A DNA stretch of 64,000 nt from Sipunculus nudus (Eukaryota > Annelida > Sipuncula > Golfingiida > Sipunculidae): contig CM049314.1 of the NCBI GenBank assembly GCA_026874595.1, positions 56,217,812 to 56,281,811 of the forward strand, read 5' to 3'. The stretch's first letter is position 1; every line of letters begins with the position of its first letter. Both the position numbers and the translations under genes were made by a program. A model generated the notes under the pieces. That model ran no database searches. It saw only the letters and a program-made list of their open reading frames with translations, and was not told where the DNA came from. Shown here in pieces: positions 21,760-32,039 of this stretch.

Positions 21760-24063
21760 ATGAACATGGAGGGGAGCACCCCAGTGACTGCAAATATGAG
21801 CGGTGGCAAAACTTCACTACACTCTCTGATTGAAGTTCAGATGACATATTTATGCAAATTATGTGGCCAAGGTTTCAATTCTGAGGCCAGCATCATGGAA
21901 CATATCCAGACAAACTGTCACCTCAATGCTGTGTCAGAAAAAGGTGATGCTACAAACGATGGGGAGAAGAACAACAGGCCAGTGGTGCCCTCATCAGTAA
22001 AGGATCAACAACCAGCGGATACACAATCAAATATGGCTGATACCAAAGCTGACAATGATCAGGCCCTTACACCTACAGATATTGACCTTTCAGTCACTGA
22101 AAGCATCAACCTTGACATTCAGAAACCTCAGATTGTTGAGGTGTCAGTCCCAGTTGTGGCTGGAAACGCAGGAGCAGTGGAGCTACCGATTGTCATCAAA
22201 CCTGATGATAGTGGTGAATCACAGGCTAAACGTGTACGACGGCAAAACGATATCATGCAGGGGAGCAGGAGAAGCACTCGTGTTAGAAAAGTTAAAAGAT
22301 TCTACGATGACGATGAAGATCATGACTCCCAGAACAAGGACAAGAAACCACTGGTTTCAGAACTGAATCAAGATGTAGAAAATGTAAGTGATAGTAACTC
22401 ATCACCCATCAGGAATAACGTCACCAAAGTGATGAAATCAGAGCACCGTGATCGGAATCCTGTCGGGCGACCTGGACGGGGTCGTAAACGTAAGCTGGAT
22501 ATCCTGGAGTGTTTATACTGTATGGTTTATTTTCCAACCCCACTGGAAACATTGCTGCACATGGAAAAAGTGCACAACAGCTTTGTGCTCCCAGAACGTA
22601 AATCGGTAGAAACTTTGATGACAGAAAATTCTGCTGAGGTGGGGAGTAGTTCAAAGAAACTGGGTGGCAAAGATGACAAGACTTTGTTACCCAGTGAACC
22701 TGCTGAGAATGAAGTAGCATGTGCCACTGTAAGCGTGGAAGAAATTATTGCTTCTGAGGTAGATGTGACAATTCCTCAAGAAAGTGATCCGAGTCAAATA
22801 AACAAAGATGTATCTGAAACTACTTCAGCTGATTCTGGTGTAACGGACTCCAGTGGACAGGTAACACAAACGGTGCCGACAGATGAGGCAGCTGAGGAAG
22901 TCACTGAAAATAATGAAAATGACGCTGATGTTGAGGAGGGGGTTGATGCCGGCATTCCCGAGGTCAGATGCGTGATGTGTCCATGCTGCAAAAGGCCATT
23001 ACAAGAAAGAAATATATTTCGACATTTGTTAAGTTATCATGCCTGGAAACCATTCAAGGGCAAGAAACCCAAGAGGAAACTTGAGCCCTCCACTTGTTTG
23101 TGTGACCTGTGTGGTAAATCATATTCTTATCCACAAAACTTAAAAGTTCACATACTGCGTGACCATGAAGGTGTGAAAAATCCATATCGTAAGAAAAAGT
23201 TCAGTGAGATTCCTAGGCCTACATTTACTTGTGAGGTGTGTGGGTACATCACTTCGGAAAGACGGCGTCTCAGGTGTCACATCATGGCGTTCCATGAGAA
23301 CAACATTCCATATCACTGTGAATATTGTGACTTTAAAACATGGGAGAGGACAGCTATACGAGATCATCGTTACCGCCACATGAAAGAGAAACCATACAAA
23401 TGTGAACACTGCCAATACCAGTGTATCCAAAAACCAATGCTACGTGCACATTTACTTCGTCACCATGGCATTGTTTTACCAAAGTCAAACAAGAGCAGCA
23501 AACCAAGATGGAAGCTACTAGATGAACAACGACAGGAAATGAGTGCAAAGAAAGACAATGGGATACTGGAAGAAATTAGTGACGGTGGTTTTACAATTAA
23601 ACGAGAGGTAAATGATGTGGAAGTTATAAATGACGTGCAAGCTTCCACAGTTGTAGCAGCCGACTCCCTCCTGCAGATGCACGGAGACTTGTCCATGCAC
23701 ACATATTCCCAAGTCCTGCCAGAGGGACAAGGGATCCAGACAATTTCCATATCAACTGATGACCAGGACCCGGCATCTTCTATTATCATCGATGGTGGCA
23801 CTGCAGAGACTGAAGAGCTGGCAGTGGAGTTTGCAGAACAAACAACAGCGGTAGAAAGCTTAGTAGCCGAAGGTCCAGAGGCTGCAGACAACCAGCAGGG
23901 AAAGAAGAGTCCAACCAAAGTGATCCTGACCACACCTCCTGGTCAGCAGATGACAACTGAGGATCTTCAGCAAGTATGGATGCAGTTGAGCCAATCACTT
24001 GGATCTCTTGATGGAAAAGAAATAGTCTTCATAATGTCACAGCAGGGTGCAACAGATACCTGA
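21760..24063 (+). CDS. C2H2 zinc-finger protein, seven fingers
   Basis: A single uninterrupted coding exon of 767 codons, probably a nuclear DNA-binding transcription regulator. Seven C2H2 fingers can be placed: residues 32-54 (C32, C35, H48, H54), 251-272, 407-427 (irregular spacing), 448-469, 491-512, 520-540 and 548-569. The last four form a near-contiguous block and are the likely DNA-reading unit. Residues 235-245 (VGRPGRGRKRK) look like an AT-hook or nuclear localisation signal, and a second basic patch lies at 171-180. The long acidic, Ser/Thr-rich linkers (about 60-230 and 290-400) and the Gln-rich C-terminus look disordered and may be activation regions. The start is the ATG nine bases after a splice acceptor at 21751; a second ATG follows two codons later. 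The family cannot be named from sequence alone. The fingers recall ZFP64/REST-like proteins, but no orthology is claimed. Confidence 0.93.
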   Translation: MNMEGSTPVTANMSGGKTSLHSLIEVQMTYLCKLCGQGFNSEASIMEHIQTNCHLNAVSEKGDATNDGEKNNRPVVPSSVKDQQPADTQSNMADTKADNDQALTPTDIDLSVTESINLDIQKPQIVEVSVPVVAGNAGAVELPIVIKPDDSGESQAKRVRRQNDIMQGSRRSTRVRKVKRFYDDDEDHDSQNKDKKPLVSELNQDVENVSDSNSSPIRNNVTKVMKSEHRDRNPVGRPGRGRKRKLDILECLYCMVYFPTPLETLLHMEKVHNSFVLPERKSVETLMTENSAEVGSSSKKLGGKDDKTLLPSEPAENEVACATVSVEEIIASEVDVTIPQESDPSQINKDVSETTSADSGVTDSSGQVTQTVPTDEAAEEVTENNENDADVEEGVDAGIPEVRCVMCPCCKRPLQERNIFRHLLSYHAWKPFKGKKPKRKLEPSTCLCDLCGKSYSYPQNLKVHILRDHEGVKNPYRKKKFSEIPRPTFTCEVCGYITSERRRLRCHIMAFHENNIPYHCEYCDFKTWERTAIRDHRYRHMKEKPYKCEHCQYQCIQKPMLRAHLLRHHGIVLPKSNKSSKPRWKLLDEQRQEMSAKKDNGILEEISDGGFTIKREVNDVEVINDVQASTVVAADSLLQMHGDLSMHTYSQVLPEGQGIQTISISTDDQDPASSIIIDGGTAETEELAVEFAEQTTAVESLVAEGPEAADNQQGKKSPTKVILTTPPGQQMTTEDLQQVWMQLSQSLGSLDGKEIVFIMSQQGATDT

Positions 24064-24600
24064 AACCATTGTGGACCATATTGGTTCGTTAGGATATTTG
24101 GATAAGTTTAGCTTTACATTCAAAAGCTTCAACAAAGCATGCACTTTGCATGATAAGTTCTGAACTTCTGATATTTCAGCATGTTCACTGTTGGTTTGTA
24201 TTCTGGTTGGATATTGTGCAGTTTAATGGGTGGGTTGATGGGGTCTACCAGACTAAGATATTGTGGTAAAGGAATTTTCTCTACAAGTTACTAGCAGTTA
24301 ATTGCATTTACACAGGAAAGGGATCTAAATAATAAAACTCTAATATTAATCATTGTACTGACATATTCATGTGTTACATTTCATGTTCATGATGATGATT
24401 CAGTGAAGGCCTACAAATTGTGGACAGGTGATAGTTTCCTTATTTGTTAAGACCTTTTTTCACGATAAGCAAAATTAATCTTTAACCATCAGTTACTCTG
24501 AGGTTTATACACATGAAATGAAAATGAAGTCTAATAGGTTTCAAATAATTTCACAAAAATAAAGAATATAAATTGGGAATCGAGTTCAAATATAATTTGT
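24064..24600 (+). other. 3' UTR of the zinc-finger gene
   Basis: Noncoding and AT-rich, with AATAAA polyadenylation signals at 24331-24336 and 24558-24563. Either could end the transcript. Confidence 0.55.
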
Positions 24601-25740
24601 CAATGATGAAAGATGAGCAGTTTCCATTGTGAATGATCTGATATGTATTTCTGTATGGATACATGGTCTCTGGGTATAATCCCAGATCTCTTTATTGAAT
24701 TTTCCGGGTCACAAATTGTTTATACATTACTTCAGATCTGGTCACCAGGTATTGAGGTCACAATAATAATAATGATAATAACATTAAAGTTTGTAATAAT
24801 ATATATATAATAATAATAAAAGTATTAATAATAATATCAATAATAGTTATAAACAGTATTTATATTGCACTAAATCTATCATAGCACTTACACTTCCACG
24901 CACACAGACAGCATGCATCGACCAATCTCCTTTTCTGCTGAGCAAAATCTTGCTGAAACATTTCTTTAAATTGTATTAAATAAGAAAGGGAAAATGTTCT
25001 GATTTAAATAGGGAATGGATTCTGACCGAGGGTTGGGGGTGGGGGGGGGGGGGGGGGGGGAGGCATGAACCTGAAAAAAAATTCACAAGGTTTTCACACC
25101 TTGGCCATTAATATTTTAACAACTGACTGTAGGACTACCTTTTCTTATTTTGCTGACAATTATGGGTGAATATAATATATATACTGTATTCCTCCATCTA
25201 ACTAGGAATTCTTTCTGTTCATTTCAATCCCTCAAAACACCAGAGGCTGTTCATTGTTGATTTGTTAATGTTTTTGGTGACTTCATGATTGTAATTTGAT
25301 AGAAAAAATTATGACATACAGAACATACAGAAGAAATGAGTGTACATGCATGTACATGAGGAACTTCGATTTTAGCCAATCAAGAACAATGAATTTCATT
25401 GGCAAAGATTGAAAAATAAAAGTACACTCCACACTTTGCAACCACCTCACAGATATGAAAACTCCTAAATTAAGACTCAAAGATGGTCACATTTGTGGGG
25501 TTCTACTGTCACCTTATAATGTATATTAAAATAAGGCACTTCTGTTTATTATGAATATATGTATTCTTGGTCATATATTTTATAAAAGATATAATACTGA
25601 CAAAGACAAAATGTCAATCCTTTGTTCAAATATCTGAAGCTTTTAACAGTGATCCACAAGCAATATTTATATAAACCTTCAGTTCTTGACTAAAACTGTG
25701 GCATGCTGTGACTCTATCAAGCCTTTAGATCCATGTTCAA
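24601..25740. other. AT-rich intergenic stretch
   Basis: No gene. It holds (TAA)n-rich sequence at about 24765-24845 and a long poly-G tract near 25040-25060. Confidence 0.5.
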
Positions 25741-27324
25741 CTAGAATACGGGTAGTCGACAAGCGACTACTTGTATCCGCCTAAATCAGAGTGGAACGGG
25801 TGAAGTGTTGCATATTAGCATGGATATTTTATCCCATGGCAGACAAACAGATGGGAGCTGTGCAAACATGGCTGCAGGTGGCGCCACCAGTTTTGCGTAT
25901 GATAAAGAGCTATGTGAGATTTATACACATGCAAAATTTTGGCCCAATCGGTCAAACGGTTCCCTAGATATGAGCTTGGATGTCGCAGCGTAAACTTGAT
26001 TGTAGGTGGCGCCACCTGTCATAAAATCAGAAAAGCTATCCAGGATGTATAAGCATGCCAAATTTCAGGTGAATTAGTCAAACCACTGCAGAAATATGAG
26101 TGATTTTAACCCAAGGCAGACGAACAGATGGACACTGTGCAAACATGGTTGCAGGTGGTGCCACCATTTTCGGTGTATGTTATAAAGCTCTCCAAGGGCT
26201 ACATTTGTGCAAAAAAATTTTCCTGATCGGTCAAACGGTTCCTGAGATATGAGCTTGGATGTCTGCAGCGTAAACGTGAATGTAGGTGGCGCCACCTGTC
26301 ATAAAATCAGAAAAGCTATCCAGGATGTATACGCATGCTAAATTTCAGGTGAATTAGTCAAGTCACTGCAGAGATATGAGTGATTTTAACCCAAGGCAGA
26401 CAAACAGATGGACACTGTGCAAACATGGTTGCAGGTAGCGCCACCATTTTTGGTGTATGTTATAAAGCTCTCCAAGGGCTACATTTGTGCAAAAGAATTT
26501 TCCTGATCGGTCAAACGGTTCCTGAGATATGACTTTTGATGTCTGCAGCGTAAACGTGAATGTAGGTGGCGCCACCTGTCATAAAATCAGAAAAGCTATC
26601 CAGGATGTATACGCATGCCCAATTTCAGGTGAATTAGTCAAGTCACTGCAGAGATATGAGTGATTTTAACCCAAGGCAGACGAACAGATGGACACTGTGC
26701 AAACATGGTTGCAGGTGGCGCCACCATTTTTGGTGTATGTTATAAAGCTGTCCAAGGGCTACATTTGTGCAAAAGAATTTTCCTGATCGGTCAAACGGTT
26801 CCCGAGATATGAGCTTGGATGTCTGCAGCGTAAACGTGAATGTAGGTGGCGCCACCTGTCATAAAATCAGAAAAGCTATCCAGGATGTTTACGCATGCCC
26901 AATTTCAGGTGAATTAGTCAAGTCACTGCAGAGATATGAGTGATTTTAACCCAAGGCAGACGAACAGATGGACACTGTGCAAACATGGTTGCAGGTGGCG
27001 CCACCATTTTTGGTGTATGTAATAAAGCTCTCCGAGGGCTACATTTGTGCAAAAAAATTTTCCTGATCGGTCAAACGGTTCCCGAGATATGTGGGTTTAT
27101 GTGTGGAAACAGACGCACAAACGGACGCAGAGCGCAAAGGAAAGGTCAGAGGTCAAAACAAAATCGGGGCGCAGCAGTTCACATGTGACCCGAACATAAT
27201 CCCGGGTTTCGGAAAATTCCGCCCAGCGGTTACGGAGGAGTTCTCCGGACACCTACGCGGCGGCGGCGGCGGCGGCGACCAGCTGAAAACATAGTATCCG
27301 CAAAACTCTGTTTTGGCGGATACA
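25741..27324 (-). mobile_element. Helentron-like element, family B, copy 1
   Basis: In minus orientation the element starts TGTATCCGCC (27324) within a hairpin (GTATCCGC paired with GCGGATAC). It ends with the subterminal complement GGCGGATACAAG, a hairpin GTAGTCG/CGACTAC and CTAG (25741-25744). A T flanks both ends. This matches the Helentron layout of subterminal inverted repeats, 3' hairpin and T|T insertion. The interior is a tandem array of 280-bp monomers. A short CGG-repeat tract lies near the 5' end (about 27257-27280). There is no transposase or helicase frame, so the element is non-autonomous. Confidence 0.7.
25876..27010. repeat. 280-bp satellite monomers with GGTGGCGCCACC palindromes
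   Basis: ATAAAATCAG recurs at 26021, 26301, 26581 and 26861, an exact 280-bp period. Each monomer carries two copies of the palindrome AGGTGGCGCCACC(T). Copies start at 25876, 26004, 26153, 26284, 26433, 26564, 26713, 26844 and 26993, so in the regular part the spacing alternates 149 and 131 bp. The palindrome is kept while the intervening bases vary. Confidence 0.9.
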
Positions 27325-27779
27325 ATAAATTAACTGTTGCTCAAAGTTTTTGTCCAGTGTGTTATGTCCAAAAACCCCCTGTACATTAGAGTGTGCAAAT
27401 GTGTGTGCTCCTGTCTGTGCGTGTTTGGGTTGGGGGGGGGGGGGTCTGTTTCAAATATTCATCATTCTAGAATGATGAATGAATTAATTTTCCAATAAAT
27501 GCTGCTAAATTTATACAAATGCATTAAGTTAGATTTCTTTAATATCATTCCATGAACAGAGCAGTTGGCCAATATATATTTCTGGGCATTTAGGGATAAA
27601 AAGAATAGACAAAAGAATATATTGTGATGACCATACTTGGATTAGTATAAAAAGGGTCTTTTATATATATATATATATATAGTTATAACTGATTTTCACA
27701 ATGATGTTTCATATTCTCTGTATGCTTACCTGATCACAGAAAGTCACTTCTTAATTTGTTGACCTAATGTAAATATAAT
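27325..27779. other. non-genic stretch
   Basis: Nothing is recognised beyond a poly-G tract near 27432-27446 and a short (TA)n run near 27661-27680. Confidence 0.45.
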
Positions 27780-28590
27780 ACATACTTTGTGTGAGGAATA
27801 CTACCACCTTCAATTAAACGTAAAGAAGACTAAAGAATTAAGTAGTCTTTGATTTCAGGGGATTAAATTCTGTAACTTACCCAGTTGCTACAAAATGATG
27901 TAGATATTGTAGAAAATTATAAATAATAAGGATGTATTATTGACAGAATTATGAATTGGAAAGAACATGTGTTGAATCAATCCAAGAAAGCAAACAAGAC
28001 TGTACTACCTATATTATCTAAGAAAGCTAAATATTGACAAAACCATTATTACCAAGTTTTATAATTCATTTATTTCCAGGGTCCTAACTTGTGCACTGGA
28101 GGGCTGGTTTACAAATATATCTGATAAACTAAAGAAACAGCTAAATAAAACCAGGAAGAGAAGTTGTATAATAACTAGTACTTCTCTTGCCACACACCAG
28201 GAAATCTGTGAAACCAAATCAATGGCCTTCATATCAAAGGTTATGAATGACACCATACATTCCCTAAATTAGAGTCCAGTTTTTCACCTTCAGGTAAATG
28301 CTTAGATCTAACATTTTTCAGACCTACTCGCCTTAAACATCTCTTGTGTCATACAATATTGAACTTTTTAATTTGCAACCCTCTAGATCTGTATAATGTT
28401 TTGAATTATGTACATGTTTACCTGCAGAATTATCTGTTTTATCATATTTAAATGCTTATTTTTACATGCATAGTCAAATACGTTTGTTTTTTATATATTA
28501 TTTCTATGTATTTATTCATTCTTATGTGATGAATTGCAAGTTGTCAAATTCCTGGAACTGAAGGCTAATAAATGTTATCTTACCTCATGA
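27780..28590 (+). mobile_element. 5'-truncated LINE remnant, reverse transcriptase C-terminal part
   Basis: Decayed frames read LNVKKTKE, then GCII followed by MNWKEHVLNQSKKANKTVLP, FYNSFISRVLTCALEGWFTN and SDKLKKQLNKTRKR. In order these match the KTKE motif, the D..xxWKEH motif and the thumb region of CR1/L2-type LINE reverse transcriptases. Frameshifts and stops break the frame, so it is inactive. A noncoding tail of about 320 bp follows, as expected for the 3' UTR of a LINE. Confidence 0.7.
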
Positions 28591-28950
28591 AAACAGATGA
28601 TTTAGCCTCACAATTCTGGAGACTTAAATAATTATGTTTTAATGGAAAAAGTCATAAATTATCTGCAATAAGTTGAGGTTATATTAAAAAATGTACTCTG
28701 CAAGTACTAATTTATAATATTATATATTTATATAATTATATTTTAAAATAAAAGCTATTTTAAAATATATTTTAAACTAAAATAAGATCTTTTAAATGTT
28801 TTAGAATAAGTAAACTGACACTTAAACTTACAATAAGCTCTGTTAAACCAGAAAAGGCAAGGTGAAATTCAAGAAACATTTTTTATTCGAGCATATACCA
28901 GCTCTGATACTCAAAAGTCTTCATTGGAACTTGACACGGAACTCACAAAA

Positions 28951-29030
28951 GCCCCGCCCCCTTTGGTAAAGAATACACTGATCTGTCCCTGGTTTACTTG
29001 GCACGCGCAGTGGCCACTTCCTGTTGTAAC
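28951..29030 (+). promoter_or_regulatory. probable promoter of the kinase gene
   Basis: A GC box (GCCCCGCCCC, 28951-28960), an NRF1-like GCACGCGCAG (29001-29010) and an ETS-type ACTTCCTGTT (29016-29025) cluster in a CpG-containing patch inside otherwise AT-rich DNA. This combination is typical of TATA-less animal housekeeping promoters. It precedes a strong donor at 29155. Confidence 0.55.
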
Positions 29031-29154
29031 GCCGATTTGGCGGGTGGTACGAACGTTTTAAATGCCAGTGACGTAGAAAACGAATTTACCAACGGAAGAG
29101 CCATTAGTGGATATACACACTGTCAAACCGTGGAATGGATTCTCAACCACACAG
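29020..29154 (+). other. probable noncoding first exon of the kinase gene
   Basis: The segment ends in a consensus donor (CACACAG then GTAAGTG; GT at 29155-29156). The first coding exon of the kinase begins with an acceptor only 18 bp before its ATG, so an upstream noncoding exon is required, and this is the best candidate. An ATG at 29135, if spliced as proposed, gives a 15-codon upstream frame that overlaps the main start. The transcription start is approximate. Confidence 0.5.
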
Positions 29155-29913
29155 GTAAGTGTTGTCAGACAAAAAGTAAGCGTTGGCGATGATTTCCTAG
29201 TTTTTGGGCGTGTGTACGTGTTTGTGAACAGCCGACAATGATCAACATGCTGGACACGCTTGTCAGCCAGTGACCCGATTTGTTGCGCAACTTGGCCGAC
29301 AGAGTGCTTGTAATAATAACAAGTTCACCGTATTTTTTGCCTATATTTCCCTCATAGGTTTGAAAAACAGATTATAAAATGTTTGTTAAGGGCTAAAGGA
29401 GCACTTTTTAGATAAAATGAGCTGTTTTTTTCAGCCGAGTTGTTTGTTTACATTTGGGTTTAATTTCGCTCGGCTTTCGCCGGTCGGGTCATTGTGAGTT
29501 CACGAGAGTATCCGTATATATCCGAGTGTCTGGGTTGTTGGACCATGACCTTGTTAGGCTCATGTGAAGTCAACACATAATGTAGACCAGCCATGGCCAG
29601 CAGAGGCTGGCTTTAGATTAAAAATTCCTATCTAGTTGCTGATGCGAGCTGTTAGAAGTAAAATCCATCCCAGACAACACCTAGACTGAATGTTATGTTG
29701 TCAAAACGCCATCGTTTTTACATAGGTAAGCGCTTTTGAATTATGGATTTTCTATGAAAACACGAATTCTACCTGTCAAATTGGCTTGGCCAACGCAATA
29801 CAGATTATGCAATTTTCAGGGGAGGTTGGCACGGGTCATGGTCATGCAAGTCGGTGAACAAAGGAAACAGATAATGAGATATCCTATCATAGTTTTAGTA
29901 AATCATGGTTAGT

Positions 29914-30858
29914 CAGGGTTGGGTTTTAGCCGGCTTAAACCTGTTTCAGCCATGGCTAAAACCGGCTGAAACTAGGTTTTCACCACATTTTGCTGGTTTT
30001 TTGTAGGCTCAAAGTTAGCTAAAACAAAAAAAAATTTTAATAACAGCTAGTGTAGGGCATTTTAAAATGCAATAATTCATTAATTGCAAGAATACACAAG
30101 AACGGAGTATAATGTTTTTCTTATTGCAAAAATTAAAGGTATTCCAAAATTAAAATTAACATGATGCAGAAATTAAGGAAATATATAAAGATAATAACAG
30201 TGGTACATCACTATGAGAACCTGAGTCCAAATAATTATATACAATATTTGGGATTGTCACTTGTCAGTATGTCACTGTTCACAATAGAAATGTTGTATGG
30301 ATTATGAGGATACCACTAGAACAGCACCTGTACTTATACCCAAAGATAAATGAAACATCAAAGAATTTCAGACTGTCTGTGAAGTCTCAAATCATAATTT
30401 AGACCCTCATGATTGATCATACCCATGTTAAAGACCTATATGGTTTGCAAACTCATCTCATTTGACACTCTCTTTCAAGTTTGATTTGTCATAACTACTT
30501 CAGAGCCCTTTAATTTACCTTATTTTTATCTCAGACTGATAACAAAATATTCTTATACCCAAAAATAACAGAAACAAATCATCTGTACCCCAGGGTTGAT
30601 AACACCAACATTAAACTTTAAAGATATGGTTTTCAGACTATGGAGTCTCAAATCATATGTCACCCTGTACTAAGTATGAGTTGTCCATATATATTAAGAC
30701 AAGTTTTTATTCCAATAATTCACCTTGACTCTTAGATGGATTATAGGGTTTCAGACTGTTTAGGCCACTTGTGGTGGCTAAAACTGGCTAAAACCTGTTT
30801 TAGCCGGGGTGGTTTTAACCAGTTTTAACTGCATGGTGGCTAAAACCATGCAACCCTA
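29914..30858. mobile_element. hAT-like element with GGCTAAAACC subterminal repeats
   Basis: The ends are CAGGGTTG (29914) and, on the other strand, TAGGGTTG (ending 30858). The flanks are TGGTTAGT (29906-29913) and TGGTCATT (30859-30866), matching at 6 of 8 positions as in an old hAT duplication. Both termini are dense in TTTTAGCC / GGCTAAAAC words in both orientations (29928-30025 and 30770-30848). The 945-bp interior is noncoding. It lies in the presumed first intron of the kinase gene. Confidence 0.6.
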
Positions 30859-30994
30859 TGGTCATTTAATATTAATGCTTGTCACAAATTGTTTTGATTT
30901 CTGACAGCCTGGTTCAATACACAAAAAATGAATGCTGAACTGTTTGAAGTAATACAAATTTTAAAAACTGATTAATAGCAAAGGGAACATGTTA

Positions 30995-31325
30995 GGCCAA
31001 AAAAAATTAAAGGTATGGTTCTCAGGCACCGCCCGCATCAATTTTAAACCCCCGCATCAAAAATTTTTATTTTGATTTTCAATAAAAAAAAATCCAATTT
31101 TGAGCTGCTGCCGCTCCGACATTTCTTTCAAGAAACCATACAATTTCTTTTGTTTTGTAGTGCTTTTACTTATTTAGCAAAATAAAACTGTTATTTTCAT
31201 GCTTTTCCCTTATCATTTGACATTTTTATCGAAACATACCAAACAAATTAAAATAAAAAAAGCGACCGCCCGCATTGATTTCTGAAAAAAAGTGCCTGAG
31301 AACCATACCTTTTTTTATTTTGGCC
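30995..31325. mobile_element. PIF/Harbinger-like MITE
   Basis: A 331-bp element with inverted ends GGCCAAAA and, slightly further in, GGTATGGTTCTCAGGCAC. It is flanked on both sides by TTA (30992-30994 and 31326-31328), the TWA target duplication of PIF/Harbinger elements. The inner part, with CCCGCAT words at each end, is noncoding. A diverged relative lies at about 59497-59774. Confidence 0.7.
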
Positions 31326-32039
31326 TTAGTCAATGTTTTTACATGAATGTTATATGATTTAATCCCTTAGTCAAAATTAAGCTTTGGCACACTTTTCCAG
31401 TCGATATTGTTAATATGGAGGTTTTGTTAAATTTGGTTTGCAGAATTTAAAACAATTTTTAAAATGAATGCTTATTCTACTGGGGAGGGGGGGCGGTGGT
31501 AGGCATATTTTCTGCTGCCTGTTCCCATTGTCCTGGACCATTTGTCCATAAAAAAATGCAAATATATCAGACTATTCTCATGAAGTTTATAAATATTGAG
31601 AAATGAACATGTTGCAGCATTGCATCAGCTTGCTTGTTTGCAAGAAGTTCAGGAAATTTTTTGTCACGTTTCACAAGGTAGTCCATTTTCACAAAAAGTT
31701 TTCTGACGAAAAAAGGTAATGCTGTTTGTCTCTTTTGAATGACAAAGTGCATGTTCTATACATCAGCGGAAAGGTCAGAACATGACCCTTTCTAGTGCAA
31801 TTATTTACAGGTAGTTGTGGAAAAATCCAGAGCCAGCAGCAGACCCCAAATTAACATGTTGATGTTCTTCCTGAATGTCCCCTCTGACATACTGATCAGG
31901 TAAAAACCTACATAAAGCTAAATCAGCACAAGGTTTCTGGAGTAACTACATAATACCATGTTATTTGTTGAACCCTACAGGTATTGACAATGTTTTAAAG
32001 CCACTTGCTGAACTCAAGTGATCAAAAGAATAAGCTTTA
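31326..32039. other. intronic AT-rich stretch
   Basis: No feature is recognised; part of the presumed first kinase intron. The minus-strand open frame near 31567-31752 is low-complexity and unsupported. Confidence 0.4.

Noticed and set aside
23140..23998. Minus-strand frames up to 157 codons
   Set aside because: They are antisense to the zinc-finger coding exon.
26074..26855. Repeated minus-strand frames of about 70 codons with near-identical products
   Set aside because: They are translations of the 280-bp satellite monomers in a family B element.
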